Below, one piece after another: positions 38,843-51,163 of a stretch of 64,000 nucleotides of DNA. The notes below the pieces were generated by a model that worked only from the letters and a program-made list of their open reading frames with translations, was not told the DNA's origin and ran no database searches. The stretch spans positions 30,576,954 to 30,640,953 of the forward strand of contig JACDQD010000005.1 of NCBI GenBank assembly GCA_019843655.1. The letters run 5' to 3'. Both the position numbers and the translations under genes were made by a program. The stretch's first letter is position 1; each line of letters opens with the position of its first letter. This stretch comes from Lethocerus indicus. Taxonomy: Eukaryota; Arthropoda; Insecta; Hemiptera; Belostomatidae.

Positions 38843-40906
38843 AATTTTTAATACTTCGCCGGTAAATACTAACGACGATTTTAGAATATCTTATTAAAAT
38901 AAAATCGTAATGAACTACTAAAAATTACCAGAGGTTACATCTTCGCGTTACATATCGGCCATCATTAAAATTGAGCTGTAAATAAATGCACCGTAAAAAC
39001 ATCATCATCAGTATCTTTGTAGAAAACATTTGTTTTTATAGAGTAAAACAAGGGATGGAAAAGCGGGCTGAAGGAAACTATTTCTGGGCTAAACAGAGGT
39101 TGACAAATGTTATGAAACATATGTGAAATGCTATTTGGATTGCCACAGTTGAACATTCTAAATATGTGTTGCCTGGAAATTTTTAAAACATTACTTTAAG
39201 TTGTACAGGAATTTATTCAACCGCAAATTTAATATTACTACCTAGCGGCGGCGTGGAGAGCAAAGTGTGGGGGGAAGTGGTGAAAATTGTTTATTTAAAT
39301 ATTTTAAATTCCAAGAGTTGGAAAAACCCGGTACATTCCGGCCTTATGGAATTTTCCTTTATTAAAGCCGAGCTGGGGGCACGGGTACCTTAGAGCGGGG
39401 AATGCCGCGTTTCCTGTCGTGTCGAAAACCTCAGTGAAGCGGTTTAAATGCAATAAAGCCTAAAGTTTACTCAATACAAATGATGATGACGGAACACTTT
39501 TTTGTAGAGGAATATTACGTTTACTAGATCTGGCAAAAAGTTAAAATAATACTTGCCTTTCTCCATTAAAATCGGTGGTTGCCCTCTATCTAACGGCGTT
39601 ATGAAGTGCTATATCAAAATTAAAAAGTAAATAAAACTATATTAACTCTACTTAATGTATGCTTATATCCAAAAAAATACTTCACGAGAGCTTTATGCTT
39701 TTAGTTTTACTTATTAGAGTATAGTTTGGAAACTAGTTTACTATATTTACTTGCAAAGTAGGAATTCCTGATTCTTAAAAGCAGAGAAAATCTTTTACCC
39801 CGTTGAAAAGAAGCGGGGGAAGTTTAACATGAAAGTAAATTATTTACGCTGTAATCGTACTTCAGTGTCTCATTGGATATAATATTCGGCTTACTCTGCG
39901 CCTCAAGCTACTGCAGTTCTGAGTGCTTTTGAATGTTCAAATTCACTTTTTATTTTTGTAACAGGAAATGTAACTAACTTCGTTACGGGAAATCACATTT
40001 AGAGAAATTTCAGGGCATCAGAATGTTCTTGTCAACAGAATAACGAAGAGAATAAAGAGGAGGAAACAGTTTCCCATGTCGCGTATTTCGGTACGATTTC
40101 ATACTTGGACAACGGTGCTAACTTTCACTTGAATATTATAAACTAATTTTTTCGTCCACTCTCTGCTCGACTGCATTTTCCTTCAAACAAAATTTGTACT
40201 CCAGTAAAAAGAGAATGGGAATAAAAACTCATCGGTCGGTCGTTCCGGGCATTTGCCGCTGGCTGGGAAATAGTAAGAGGAGACCTCGGGCTCGAAAAAA
40301 GGACCGAGGACAGTCATGGACCCACGGAGAAGTTTATAACTGGATATTGATGTGGAAGGGGAGGCAGCACTGTTTCACCGGCGAGGAGTTCTCCCCCAGG
40401 AGTCGCACAGGCCAACTTGTAATGGGAGACATGTGTAGCGCCCGCACTCCCCCAGGTCCGGGCACACCGATCTCACTCCTTGCCAAAGTCCCAAGTTTTT
40501 GAGAGAATATTCCAGGAACATAGCCCCGCGGCCCACTTCGGGGACCGCCAGTATAAGCCCTCGATACACTGTTGATAACCCCGCCACTGCTTCCAGTTAT
40601 TCGATCGAATACCTTATTTAAATTGGTAATTTAAATTACACCGTCGAGATAGTTTTTATTACAACAAGTTTTAATTCAATAGTGAAAATTGATTCAATAT
40701 TTGTACAAAATGACCATTATGTTTAACGTAGATATTATTAAATATTACACTAGGTCCGTGTAATCCGTATAATATTAACAATTGTTTATCCGTGTTTATC
40801 TGGGCACAATCGGTATATACGATTGGGTTCGGTCTCAGACAGTTGGACAGTTTCGAACTACTGAACTGGACCGCAATATAAGATTGAATTAGCTATTTCC
40901 ACGCCA
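38843..40906. other. Gene-free stretch
   Basis: AT-rich to 39230, with GC-richer patches at 39240-39440 and 40230-40600. Both strands of the second patch carry open frames of 70-100 codons with no recognisable domain. Nothing else seen. Confidence 0.5.
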
Positions 40907-41160
40907 CCGATTGCGGCCCGCGCAGCCTGGCGACTGGCCCCTGGTACCTGTTTTCCCCCTTGGATGGTACAATAATCCCCGGGCCAGATATTTAATTAAG
41001 ATAATCCACCGCACGGGATGCACTGCCCGCAACGCGGTCACCCCATTAATATATGCCGCCCACATCTACACCGGCCTACGTAGGCCTGCACACGTGCGCC
41101 CCTCTGCACGTCACAGTCTGTAAACACGTGTAAATTCACGCCCAACCTTCCGATAAAGGA
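40907..41160 (+). promoter_or_regulatory. Regulatory-like island A (paralogue of 45007-45260)
   Basis: Ordered landmarks shared with island B: CCGATTGC (40907), TTTTCCC (40951), GGATGGT (40962), a 23-base identical core at 40985-41007 containing TTAATTAAG and TAATCC, ATTAATAT, GTAAACA...GTAAAT (41120-41135) and CCTTCCGATAAA (41146). The core holds homeodomain-type and K50-type sites, and GTAAACA is a forkhead-type word. It also has a GGCCTACGTAGGCC palindrome (41073-41086) and two CACGTG E-boxes. Enhancer function is inferred from this grammar and from the duplication. Confidence 0.4.
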
Positions 41161-42769
41161 TATTTATGCGATAAACCATTAGTACCGCACAAACAGTTAT
41201 CGTGCATAAAATAATAAGGATGCTTATAATAACGAGCTGATAAACGTAATATATACTTTGAAATGCAAATAATTAGGCAGGAAAATCAGTTTCTGCAAGG
41301 ACTACAAGTTCTATTTGTAGACAATTTTTTCGTTATTTTAAAATATCCGAAAATGTTATACAAGAAGGAACAATATATATAATACCTTGATGGAATATAC
41401 TTTGAACGTTTCCTCATTAAAAAGGAAATAAAGATAGCATATCTAATATAGAATATAATTTTACAATAATGACTTTTGAATATATTATTACGGGAGATTG
41501 AACCGAGGCCATACTGGCGAGCATTATTGCTATCGGCACTTTTGTCCTGTTATTCCGAGGTAAACATTTCCACGAGAGCTTACGCGACATATTCAAGGGC
41601 TCGTAGCGGTTGTTAGAATAGCCGATAAAATCGTTTTTCATAGGGTGGCTCTACCGCCCCGCCCCCTACCCACCCTTACTACTCCACTTTCATATATATC
41701 CTGTCTTCGGGAAGGGCCATAAATATCGACCATGAAAGTATTGGAGGCGGTCGCGGCCATAACTCCTGCGGTGCGTATTAAGCGAGCCAGTATACGGCCG
41801 CGCACTTCTAACTCCGCCATTCGCAACAGGTGCGAGAACAAGGAGGTACGAGAAGACTACCCAGTCGGGAGGGGACCGAGAGAGTTTCACACAGCGATCT
41901 GAATGGCCCTGCCATTGCAGTTGGCAGCTCTAACTCGACGGAGTCAAAGAAATTAACTTCGACGCCTTTCAGGCAAACCCGAACCCCGACCCCCGACTCC
42001 CGAAGTGACTTAACGCCCGTTACCTTATACCGCTATATTAACATGAAATCTACTGAACGGCGTAAAGGGCGTGTTCCGAACATTTATTCGCTTACCGTGC
42101 ATTAATTATGACGTCAAATAACGCCCACCCTTAGGTTGTTACACAGGAGAAGTTGTGAGAGCGATCCCAATTCGCCGTACATGATACACGAGGTATATGT
42201 TTTTCTTTAACAAGCGTTTTCATTGTATTAGATACCGAACCTCCGTTAATACATCACTTTACGAAATCTTAAAATACGGGCGCAACGATAATTTTAGTGT
42301 AAACTATTTCATAAAAGCCGAAGCCCAACGTTGAGGTCGGAGAGCGGAAACAAAATCCATCTTACTTTAATATTAACCCGGGGGATCCCTAAAAAGGGAG
42401 TTTTTATCCGGTGGGGAAGTTAGGCCCGAGGTGGGCGGACGCCCCAGTCGCGGTGGCCCAGTTTTTTTTTTTCAACCCGCTTTTATTACCGCAATTTGAG
42501 CCCCGACGTCCAGTATTTTTTACTAACCCAGATAGGAGAGACAAAGGGGATAGGAAGAGGAAGAGCTGCAGAGGAGAGGAAGCCTGTCCCTTAACTTCCG
42601 GTTATCGTTGTCCGGGGCTAAACTGTCTTTACGACGCCAAGTATAAACAAAAAGGGTTGGTCGCCGCCCAATCCTGCCCATCTCCCAGTTGCAGTACGAC
42701 TTTTATTATCTAAATCATACATTTTTTTCTTTATAACTCTTCCCCTGCCAAATAAAAGGAACGCTAATA

Positions 42770-42790
42770 TATCTGTTCGGTGAACAGATA
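42770..42790. repeat. Perfect 9-bp hairpin
   Basis: TATCTGTTC and GAACAGATA flank the loop GGT. The GAACA half-sites face each other with three-base spacing, the arrangement bound by some steroid-type nuclear receptors. That reading is speculative. Confidence 0.5.
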
Positions 42791-43117
42791 CCCACGAGTG
42801 AAATCGATACCTGAGCTTGTCTAGTACTTAAGCGTCGAGAGGTCCCCACACTTATACCTCGAATTAATTTCTGATTAGAATTAGAACGCAATACAAATCT
42901 GAATAATAACATTATTTAATCAAATGAATTACGAACTCAACAAATTATAAGAAATTCACCGATTTATCTAATCTATTGTAGACTATTACAACAATGCTGG
43001 TGTGCTGAATTTTCCTTCGACTAAAAATGAAAATCTTTAGTTAATCTTTAGAAATCATCCACTCTCGTCTACGAGGACGGTGTATCGTATCATTGAGATG
43101 CTAACGATATGTGTGAG

Positions 43118-43137
43118 GCCCGGTCCAGGCACCGGGC
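43118..43137. repeat. 7-bp GC hairpin
   Basis: GCCCGGT and ACCGGGC enclose CCAGGC, within a GC island. It could be chance given the local composition. Confidence 0.4.
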
Positions 43138-44595
43138 TTTATCCGAAAGTTTGCCCATTAAATAAAGTGCCATTGCTGGGGTGGTGCAGGGGGATGGCGA
43201 GGCGAGGGGTTAGCCGGCATGGAATTGGATCAACCCTAAAAGGTTTTCATCTCGTTGGTGTCACTTGCTTTTCGTTGAGCCTAACACATGAAATATATTC
43301 CGGGCAAAACAAATTTTAATCCGGAGTAAATGCGCCGACTCTTCCCGGCCCAATATCCGTACTTCGTTAGTGTCGATAGTCTTTCTAAATACGGCAATAA
43401 CTAAATGTAAAATGGGAATTGCAAATTCAGTTCACCCCCACGCAGGTGAACCAAATTGCTGATCGAAACTCGATTACGCGATCATTCTAACTTGGAGTTA
43501 GTTTCGTGAACTGGACGCCAATCACCGGAGATTGTAATTTTCCTTCCCCGCACAGAAACTACTCTCATTATACGTGAGCATCTAGCACCTAGTATTGGCT
43601 TTATTTCTGAACATTCGACGGGAAGCAGCTCAGGAACAAAGTACCGAACAGACATCTAATGAGAACGCAAGATCCTCTATTTCAACTGTTCAAAATTGTA
43701 TTTGAATACCATAGTATTTTACATTATTATTATTCTAGATTACCACTAACTTTCGAAGTCTGGGGTGAACGTTGGGAGATCAATAAAGTCACCTTTGGGG
43801 GATATATTCCCACGCTTATAATAATAGAAAAAAATCAAATTTCTTCGTCGGCGAGACAAATATTACAGTATGTGTGATTCGGAATTCCGTAATAAATAAT
43901 TTTAGTGTTACGCTTATACTGGAAGCACTTTTTTTATGAACTCATATTTTACAATACAATATTATTTCACAATACACATCTATTGGTTTTTTCAGTTTCT
44001 GAACAACATACTACTGCTAAATTTCCCGGGATTCAATTTACTCTAATCAGATAAACTCCGGAATTCCAATAGCGGTGGTCGCGGCCACCGGGTTTTATCG
44101 CGTTCCCAATATTTATAATTGTTTTATTCGATTTACTGCCGGCCGAAAAGGAAATTGAAAAATTGAATCGCGCGTTTCAAAGCAATTTAACATCCGGCTA
44201 TATCATATTTAAAATAGAAGGGAAACAATTTAAGCAGAAAGTCGTACTCGGAGTAGGGAGTTATTATTGGGGGGGAACGGGTCACGCCTAAAAAGGAGCT
44301 AGCCGGTTGACCTAGTTCGAAAGGCGGATGGGGGTGCCACTTTTTCTGGAAAGTTTTCAACTATTAGGAAATATTTGAATGCGGGAGAATACCCTTTCTG
44401 GTCCATTATGGGCGCGAGGAATTCAGCTAGCATTAGTAAAAAGGACGATTCGAGCGAGCAAAGAATGTGGCTTTCACTCAACTGTAATACGTAAGCTGCG
44501 TACATTAATTTCTTTTTCTATTTTTATTGGAATTACTTATTTGTAGAGACGCACAAATATTGACGTAATTACCCACAAATCAATAGATGAAATTA

Positions 44596-44618
44596 GACAT
44601 CAATATTGAATTGATGTC
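44596..44618. repeat. Perfect 9-bp hairpin
   Basis: GACATCAAT and ATTGATGTC enclose ATTGA. It lies at the start of a long AT-rich stretch. Confidence 0.55.
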
Positions 44619-45006
44619 AGTAGTATCACAGATGTCTACACTGTTATCAGTACTGTTTCCTTTACTAAAACTACTATTAGTTTTAGGGACCATTTTGAAC
44701 ACCCTGCAAGACTTAAAACGTTATTTTGTAACAAATCCTGTAAATATTTTCTCATAAAAATACTTTTTCTTACTAAGGTTGATAAGTTCCATTAACACCA
44801 CATGAAACTTTACATAATATAATTAATTTGACTTGATTTTGGGTATTTTTAGTGAGATATTGGAATTGTAACAATCAGCAAGTTTGAGAACCAGAAAAAA
44901 TCATTCAACGTACAGTTTACTTTCTATACGGTTAATAAATGATATTTGTGAGACTGGGGTGTGGTTTGTGCTTCCCATTAATGTGGCTTTACTCCGATAC
45001 ATCCGT

Positions 45007-45260
45007 CCGATTGCAATCCCGTAGGATCCAGTTTTCCCAAAGGATGGTGTAATATTCCGATAATCCTCCGTGGGGAAACTGGGTCTCTTCCCCCCCTCAG
45101 ATATTTAATTAAGATAATCCTTCCTGGCGAAATACATAGCGCTCGTTTTCATAGCGGCCGCCCCGCAAACCGGGATAATTAATATTCACTAATTTCGGCC
45201 ATTTCTTGTCTCGTATAAGAATCGGTAAACATCTGTAAATCCTTGCGATAGAACGCATAA
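45007..45260 (+). promoter_or_regulatory. Regulatory-like island B (paralogue of 40907-41160)
   Basis: The same landmarks in the same order: CCGATTGC (45007), TTTTCCC (45032), GGATGGT (45042), the identical 23-base core (45098-45120), ATTAATAT, GTAAACA...GTAAAT (45225-45240) and CCTTGCGATAGA (45241). From core to forkhead-type word is 127 bases here and 135 in island A. Both islands span 254 bases between outermost landmarks, although internal indels differ (an extra 33 or so bases lie between GGATGGT and the core here). The intervening sequence is strongly diverged, so the copies are old or kept only at key sites. Confidence 0.4.
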
Positions 45261-45469
45261 ATATATGTGTACCTTCAATAGCAGTGCAATGTGTTATCTC
45301 TTAGGTAAAATTACTATCCCGAGATTATAATGATTAACGGTGCGCGGAGTATAGAAAACGTTTAAAACCAAGATAATTCTGCGTATACATAGATCATGTT
45401 GCGTGCCCAAAAATATTACTAAATGATCGTCTGAATCAATCTAGCTGATTGTCAGTGGAGCTGTTTTGT
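45261..45469. other. AT-rich spacer, nothing seen
   Basis: No repeat, frame or RNA signal recognised between island B and copy 6 of the foldback family. Confidence 0.6.
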
Positions 45470-45527
45470 GGTCTGCAAGGGGTTGGAATACCGTAGATTA
45501 CGTGTGTTTCTGTCTCCTCTCGCTGGT
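45470..45527 (-). mobile_element. Foldback hammerhead family, copy 6 (outer arm only)
   Basis: GGTCTGCAAGGGGTTGGAAT, then ACCGTAGATTACGTGTG and TCTGTCTCCTCTCGCTGGT, after which similarity stops abruptly. Only the outer 58 bases of the arm remain and the hammerhead-like core is absent. This copy and those at 38304 and 58603 agree on the outer end, GGTCTGC or TTCTGCGAGG. Confidence 0.75.
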
Positions 45528-48500
45528 CAAACATACATTATGTTTGATACATTGTTCCCTTTTTATGTTATTACCAATTATTAATACTTAGAAGAATATA
45601 AGAAGTTATAAATTTCATAATATTTAAAAAGGACAACAGTAATTTTATTTTAGAATTGTGACTGTTCAATGCATATTCGCAAATATCACATTATTCTATT
45701 TGCATACCTACATATAACGTTGCAACTAGGACTGATCGCTGTCAAAATTACATTAAATTTTATTAGAAATAACTTGTAGGTACCAATTCCTATTCAAAAA
45801 GACCACCGACTGTACTGAGCGGTTTTATGCCGAGAACCGTCTACATGTTCTGTTATGAGGAAGAGATCACTGCCGTGGGGGAGTAAAGATCTGCTAATCT
45901 GGATTTTATCGCTTTTCATCCATCACAATTACTGTTGGCGGACACGAAAGGACTCGCCTCGGGGGCATTTGTAAGTCGTCTTTTCAAACGGACTCCGGCT
46001 CGTGTAGGCTCGCTCTCTGAAAAGCCGTGTTATTAACACGCACCCGATTCGAGGTTTTTGATCCTGAAAAGCGGGGGGAAAATACAACTTCACAGGAACC
46101 CTTTTTTTTTAATGAGGTGTGCCTTTATTTTCATTATTGTATGACCACATTTTCCAGCTACCGTTAACAGTCCTTACGTCCACCCTATTTTTAAGGACTT
46201 CATATATCTAGAAGTTTATAAGTTTCATAATCTAGATGGTACCTTGTCATTTTTAAAATAATATATGCTACCGCATTTCGACAATCTTACGCTCTTTGCA
46301 TATTTAATTCGGAACAATTGCAAGCAACAAAGTTTACTAAAAAAGGTGGGCGAGTGGATGTGTTTGAGGGAACTTTGACTACTGGCAGTCTGCAATTCCG
46401 ATCAATTTGTACCGGGCAGAAAACATCCGGGCCCCGACATTATAAACCGGAACCGAATTTGACGAAGGGTCCCTTCTGCACGTGAACAGTGAGGGGTGGT
46501 GCCGGAGATCGAGTCTCAACTCCAGGACTAATGATTAAAGGCGATTCAACACAACAGAGGGTGGGGCCGTACTGTCACCGTTTCGAATTTCAACGGATCA
46601 AAGCCAGCCCGCACGGGAAAACGGAGTTCCAGTTACCTTTTGAAGCCTACTGAAAAAGCAAAGAATCCCTGCGATGGATCAGGCGAAAACGAATCTTGAG
46701 AGCCACTACCGGATCAAGTGACTAGGTACGAATATACGCACACCTGTGAACCCAATATTACCGGCAGTGTAGGTGTCATTCCTTCCTCGAATACGAATTT
46801 GGATAATAAAAAGCGGCGTAATAATAGTCTCTATTAGCAGAAATATATATTACTGTCCAATTGACCCCTGAGAAATATGTTAAGTTTTCCAAACACAATA
46901 CAAATTATAATTTATTAAAAAAATTTTTTTGGTTTAAGGTTTATCGCCGGTCACTCAGAAAAGGAAGCTTATTCATCCTGGTAAGACATTCAAGATTATC
47001 TGATATTTATATCCAATGTTTAATTATACATTTCTGTCATGAAATCTACATGGTACTATTGAAAGGAGTCATGTTTTAAAAATCTGATTAAATATTAGAA
47101 TAGATTTGGGAGGGGTAAAATACAGTAAAAACTCCGTATTACTTTGCACTTCGTCCCTGAAAACATTTTCCTGTCATCTCTAAAAATTATTTTTTCGATA
47201 CGGGTCGTGAAGTCAATTTTTGATTGAATATAATTGCATTGCCGAAGCCGGGGGCGCTCGACCGAACCGAGCGGGGTCTCTGTCTCTCGTTCTTCATTTT
47301 TGAAGAGAATTAACGATGTCACTCCGTCTGATTTAAAAAAAAAAAAAGAAACGCCCCACTTTAAAAAAAAATGCTCAGCCAAACCTCGATGGGGTGGATT
47401 CGCTTCCATTCGATGAGCGAATTACAGTTTGGAAACTCTAATTCATTTGTCCGGGCGGCCTTTCCGAAGCCCCCTTAATAGGAGGATGAAAAGGGCCTGT
47501 GAAATATACCGAAGCCCCATGTGTGCGTTTTTGGGGCCGGTATTTCTCCGTTGACAGAACACCTACACGGAATTTCGTGATGTAACATCAACAGGAAAGG
47601 AGACGATGAATTCGTGTTCACTCATGCTTCGCCCTTGTATGGCCTTAACGTTCGGTTTGATACATTTTTTTATCGATAATTTACTCCTTCGACTGTTTTC
47701 GTTAATACAGGAGTGGAACATATCTTAATAGAGTGAGTAGAAATCAATTCCTTAATAGAATTATATCAACATATAAATTTAACATTAAATCTGTTTTCAC
47801 AATATAGTGTATTATATTGCTTTGGACTACTTAAGTGAATATATAGAGTGGAACACTTTCCGGAGTGTAAATAGTGTGTGTTTCAGTGCGACGAATTGGC
47901 GGGAAGTTAAAGGAATGGGTGGTTATGAGAGAGTGTTGGAAGCGGTCTCCCAGAGGACTGACCTCCATTACCTGTCTTATTATCCCCGTCTAGGAGCTAA
48001 GGGTCGGCTCTAAACCAATTGTTTACCGTCAGGATTCTATTTAATTTCGCCGCCTTCCCACTATTAGGAGGCCCGTCTTAGTTGCCATCTATAACTAGTT
48101 TATTGGTGCCCGATATTGGCAACCACCCCCCTCCGGTCACCCAATATCCGCGACCGCTAAATATAGTCCTCCTCAAACACAAGTTTGGTTTGCTATTTAC
48201 ACGGATAGTTGAAGAGTTGTCTAGGATCCTAGAGGGGATAGTGGTTTCCTAATCGGTCTAATGGAATGGAAATTGGCCCGGCGAAGTTCTGATCGTTGAT
48301 GGGATTCAGGTCCTTATCGGTAAAAATTATTATCCATCACAGCCAATTAAAAGCCTACCAGCTGCATTTTCTAAAACAGTACCTATATCATGATAAGCAC
48401 TAGAGCTCAGCCGCAGGCTTACAGACTTAGATTTATTTGTCCTTGCAATTTTCTGTCTCAACTCCTACCAGGCGTATCACCATTTTCAGTAACATTCCTC

Positions 48501-51091
48501 CTGAAATACGCGGTAGCGAAATTTTAATATTGTGCGCTTGGGATATCATAGATTAATTTTGATTAATGACCCGATCGTGGGGAAGAATTTACAGAAGAAT
48601 GATACCGATTATTAATTCGTTCACCCGAGAGTCGTATACAATGCTTGTATTCACGATAGAATATTAACATAATTTACACTATAAATGTACATCCATATAT
48701 AAGTTTCTCTGCTTAAGTATGCATAAAATACCATTAATATAGTACGATCCAACTTTAAAGCTATTTTCTTCTTTATCGGGATGTGCATAGGATGTATGAT
48801 TGGCTGCCAGGATTAAATATATTTGAAAATTACTTTTAAATTTTAAAATCGGAGAACTGGGAGGAATATTATCACACACAAATGCGATTTCGGAAACTTA
48901 TTTATTTAAAAGGAAACATTAGGGAGAAAATTGCTTCGCTCTCCTCGGCCAGCAATAATGTAAAGTATTCGCGGACGGATGATTTCCCCTCTGAATCGAT
49001 AAGGGGCGGGGGGGATAAAGACAGAACCGAGAGAGTTTCCTTCCTTTCGGGAAAAACGAATGCGGGAGTTGGGGGAACAATTAATTATTCCCGAATTATT
49101 TCTTAATTCAACTCAATTCGTTTTTGTCCCCTTTGGGGCCGAGCAAGAAAATGCCCCAAGGCGAGCGGTTGGAGGAGATAGCGGGATCATGGATAAGGCC
49201 GTGCCCTTAAAGTCCTTTGAATGGCTCCCTCCTGGCCTTCCATTCAGGCTATTTTAATTGGTGCAAACCTATTGGTGCAGAAAAACCCGGGTCAGCGATT
49301 AACCACGGAAAACTAATTTAAATACCAGATGTCGGTGGTTTCTAGAGCCATGGACGTTATTTTGTAAAAAGAGAAAGTGATATGAGACAATATAAACCGC
49401 TCATTTAAGATAGTCTAATTCACATATTAACATAAGGAAAATCCATTTAAATAATTGATAATTCCTTATTGCAACTACAGAAGCCAATATTCACTTTTAT
49501 TGACTTGCATATAAATGGTAAAGGTTGTTAAATGTATTCAAACCTCAGCATAATATATATCACCAATAAAATTCGGTCGCGCTATTAAAATGAAATACAT
49601 TTATTTTCGAGATACAATATTCTAGTTATAAGTGGAACACTGGACAATGCACTGGAAGCAGCGTGAAAAGTGTGTATAGAACCTTTGCAGTTCTGGCCCG
49701 AATCCAGGGCCAAATACGTGCCCAATCTCTTATTTCCTTCCGTGTTTCGGAATTTCTATAAATCATTTATGGTATCTGAACACGGGCTTCACCCTTTTGA
49801 ATACTTCACGATTAAATACACTTTTATACGACGTGCAATGAATTTACGACTTCTGGGAACACTTTAAAAATTTCTGTTCTTAATGGTAAGTGGGAACTCG
49901 AAGAGTGTTTGGAGTTCGCGTGAAATATTTAATGAGTAATTTATTACTCCAGATTTTTTTTATAATTATTATTACGCTTTATTGGTTTTTTATCAGAACT
50001 TCCGCGAAAGCCCGAGCTTGATTTCTCACTAACAATGCAGAGGCGGTTTGTTACAGGGTCTGAGCAGTCCGCACGTACGATCTCGAGCGAGGCGGAGGTC
50101 TCAGCACATAACGCTTCTTGAATTTTAATGGGTCACTCGGGTCATAAATTAATTTTACACGGCCGAATTCTCATTCCCAGCGGAGACGGAATTTAAAAGT
50201 GAGTACCCTTTGACAGGGCCCTCCCTCATCCCGCTCGGAGGAGACTGCTCCGAATTGGCGGGTAATGTATTCAGAATGTAACTGCCGGTTCATTATTCAG
50301 CCGTAGAGCGAGTGCAAAGTAGTGCTTCGCATTTATTCATATTCAGTTCCTACCAAACGCCTCCTCCTCCTCCTCCTCCTCCTCCTCATCCATCCCCGCC
50401 AAGTCATCCAACTTTCATTATTTCACATCTCACTGAACTACAAATAGCGATAAAAATAATATTGAATTCCCCTTTTGCGCAAAGACAACAGGCGGGTAGA
50501 AGCGTGGAGAGCCACTTGGCGTTTCTGTGTGTACAGTTTGTTTGCAATAAAAGAGAATCAGAGACAAAAAAGAGAATAGAAGTTTGTGTATTCACTTTAA
50601 TTGGGACGAAATTCCATCCAATGAATTATCTGTACCTATTATATATCTTTGAGATGTAACATGTTTAGTTAATTCCGTCCCTATAAAAATTATGGTCATT
50701 AAGTACTAGAACTTAAGTACTTAGATGTATTAGATTGAGTAATAAAAGATTTTCGGTAAAAAACGGCAAGGAAATATCGATAAGTCAGTGAAACACTTTT
50801 CCATTTTACGGAATGAGTGAAACATGTGATCACATAAATTTAACTCAATTTTTAATTAGTGTTCCCTAAGCGTAATTCCCTAAGTAAACTTTTCAAGAGT
50901 TTCTCACAAACCCTTTCATTCCAGTGATATTTCAAGCGCGGGTTGGTTCAACGAACCGAGTAAAATTAAATATATTGAATAATTAAAAAATGGAGTACGA
51001 CTTTTCTACCCTGGAGTATATATGGGAAATATAATTAATATTTCAGGAATTAAATTTATAAAACCATAGTTCTACCTTAGCGATATATATA

Positions 51092-51094
<3 letters not shown>
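45528..51094. other. Gene-free stretch
   Basis: GC islands near 45830-46080, 46370-46720, 47230-47560, 47880-48340, 48930-49300 and 50030-50300, with AT-rich DNA between. A-rich runs near 47337 and 47363 and the CTC repeat at 50361 create low-complexity frames. No supportable gene or RNA. Confidence 0.5.
50361..50387. repeat. (CTC)9 trinucleotide repeat
   Basis: Nine uninterrupted CTC units. In one frame it reads as a proline run inside a 115-codon open frame that starts at a GTG. The frame is explained by the repeat and is not called as a gene. Confidence 0.9.

Positions 51095-51162
<68 letters not shown>
51095..51162. repeat. (TA)34 microsatellite
   Basis: 68 bases of uninterrupted TA. 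It is prone to length change and cruciform formation, so assembly length may be unreliable. Confidence 0.95.

Positions 51163-51163
<1 letters not shown>

Larger units (their letters stand above)
41161..45006. other. Gene-free stretch between the paired islands
   Basis: GC islands near 41640-42080, 42330-42700, 43080-43400 and 44280-44480, with AT-rich DNA between. Hairpins at 42770-42790, 43118-43137 and 44596-44618 are listed separately. Open frames in the islands match no known protein. Confidence 0.5.

Noticed and set aside
45541..46260. Possible similarity between 45600-45625 and 46205-46235 (AGAAGT...TTTCATAAT)
   Set aside because: Only about 20 AT-rich bases resemble each other; the flanks do not align.
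50312..50659. Proline-rich 115-codon frame
   Set aside because: The proline run is the (CTC)9 microsatellite, the start is GTG, and the rest has no coding character.
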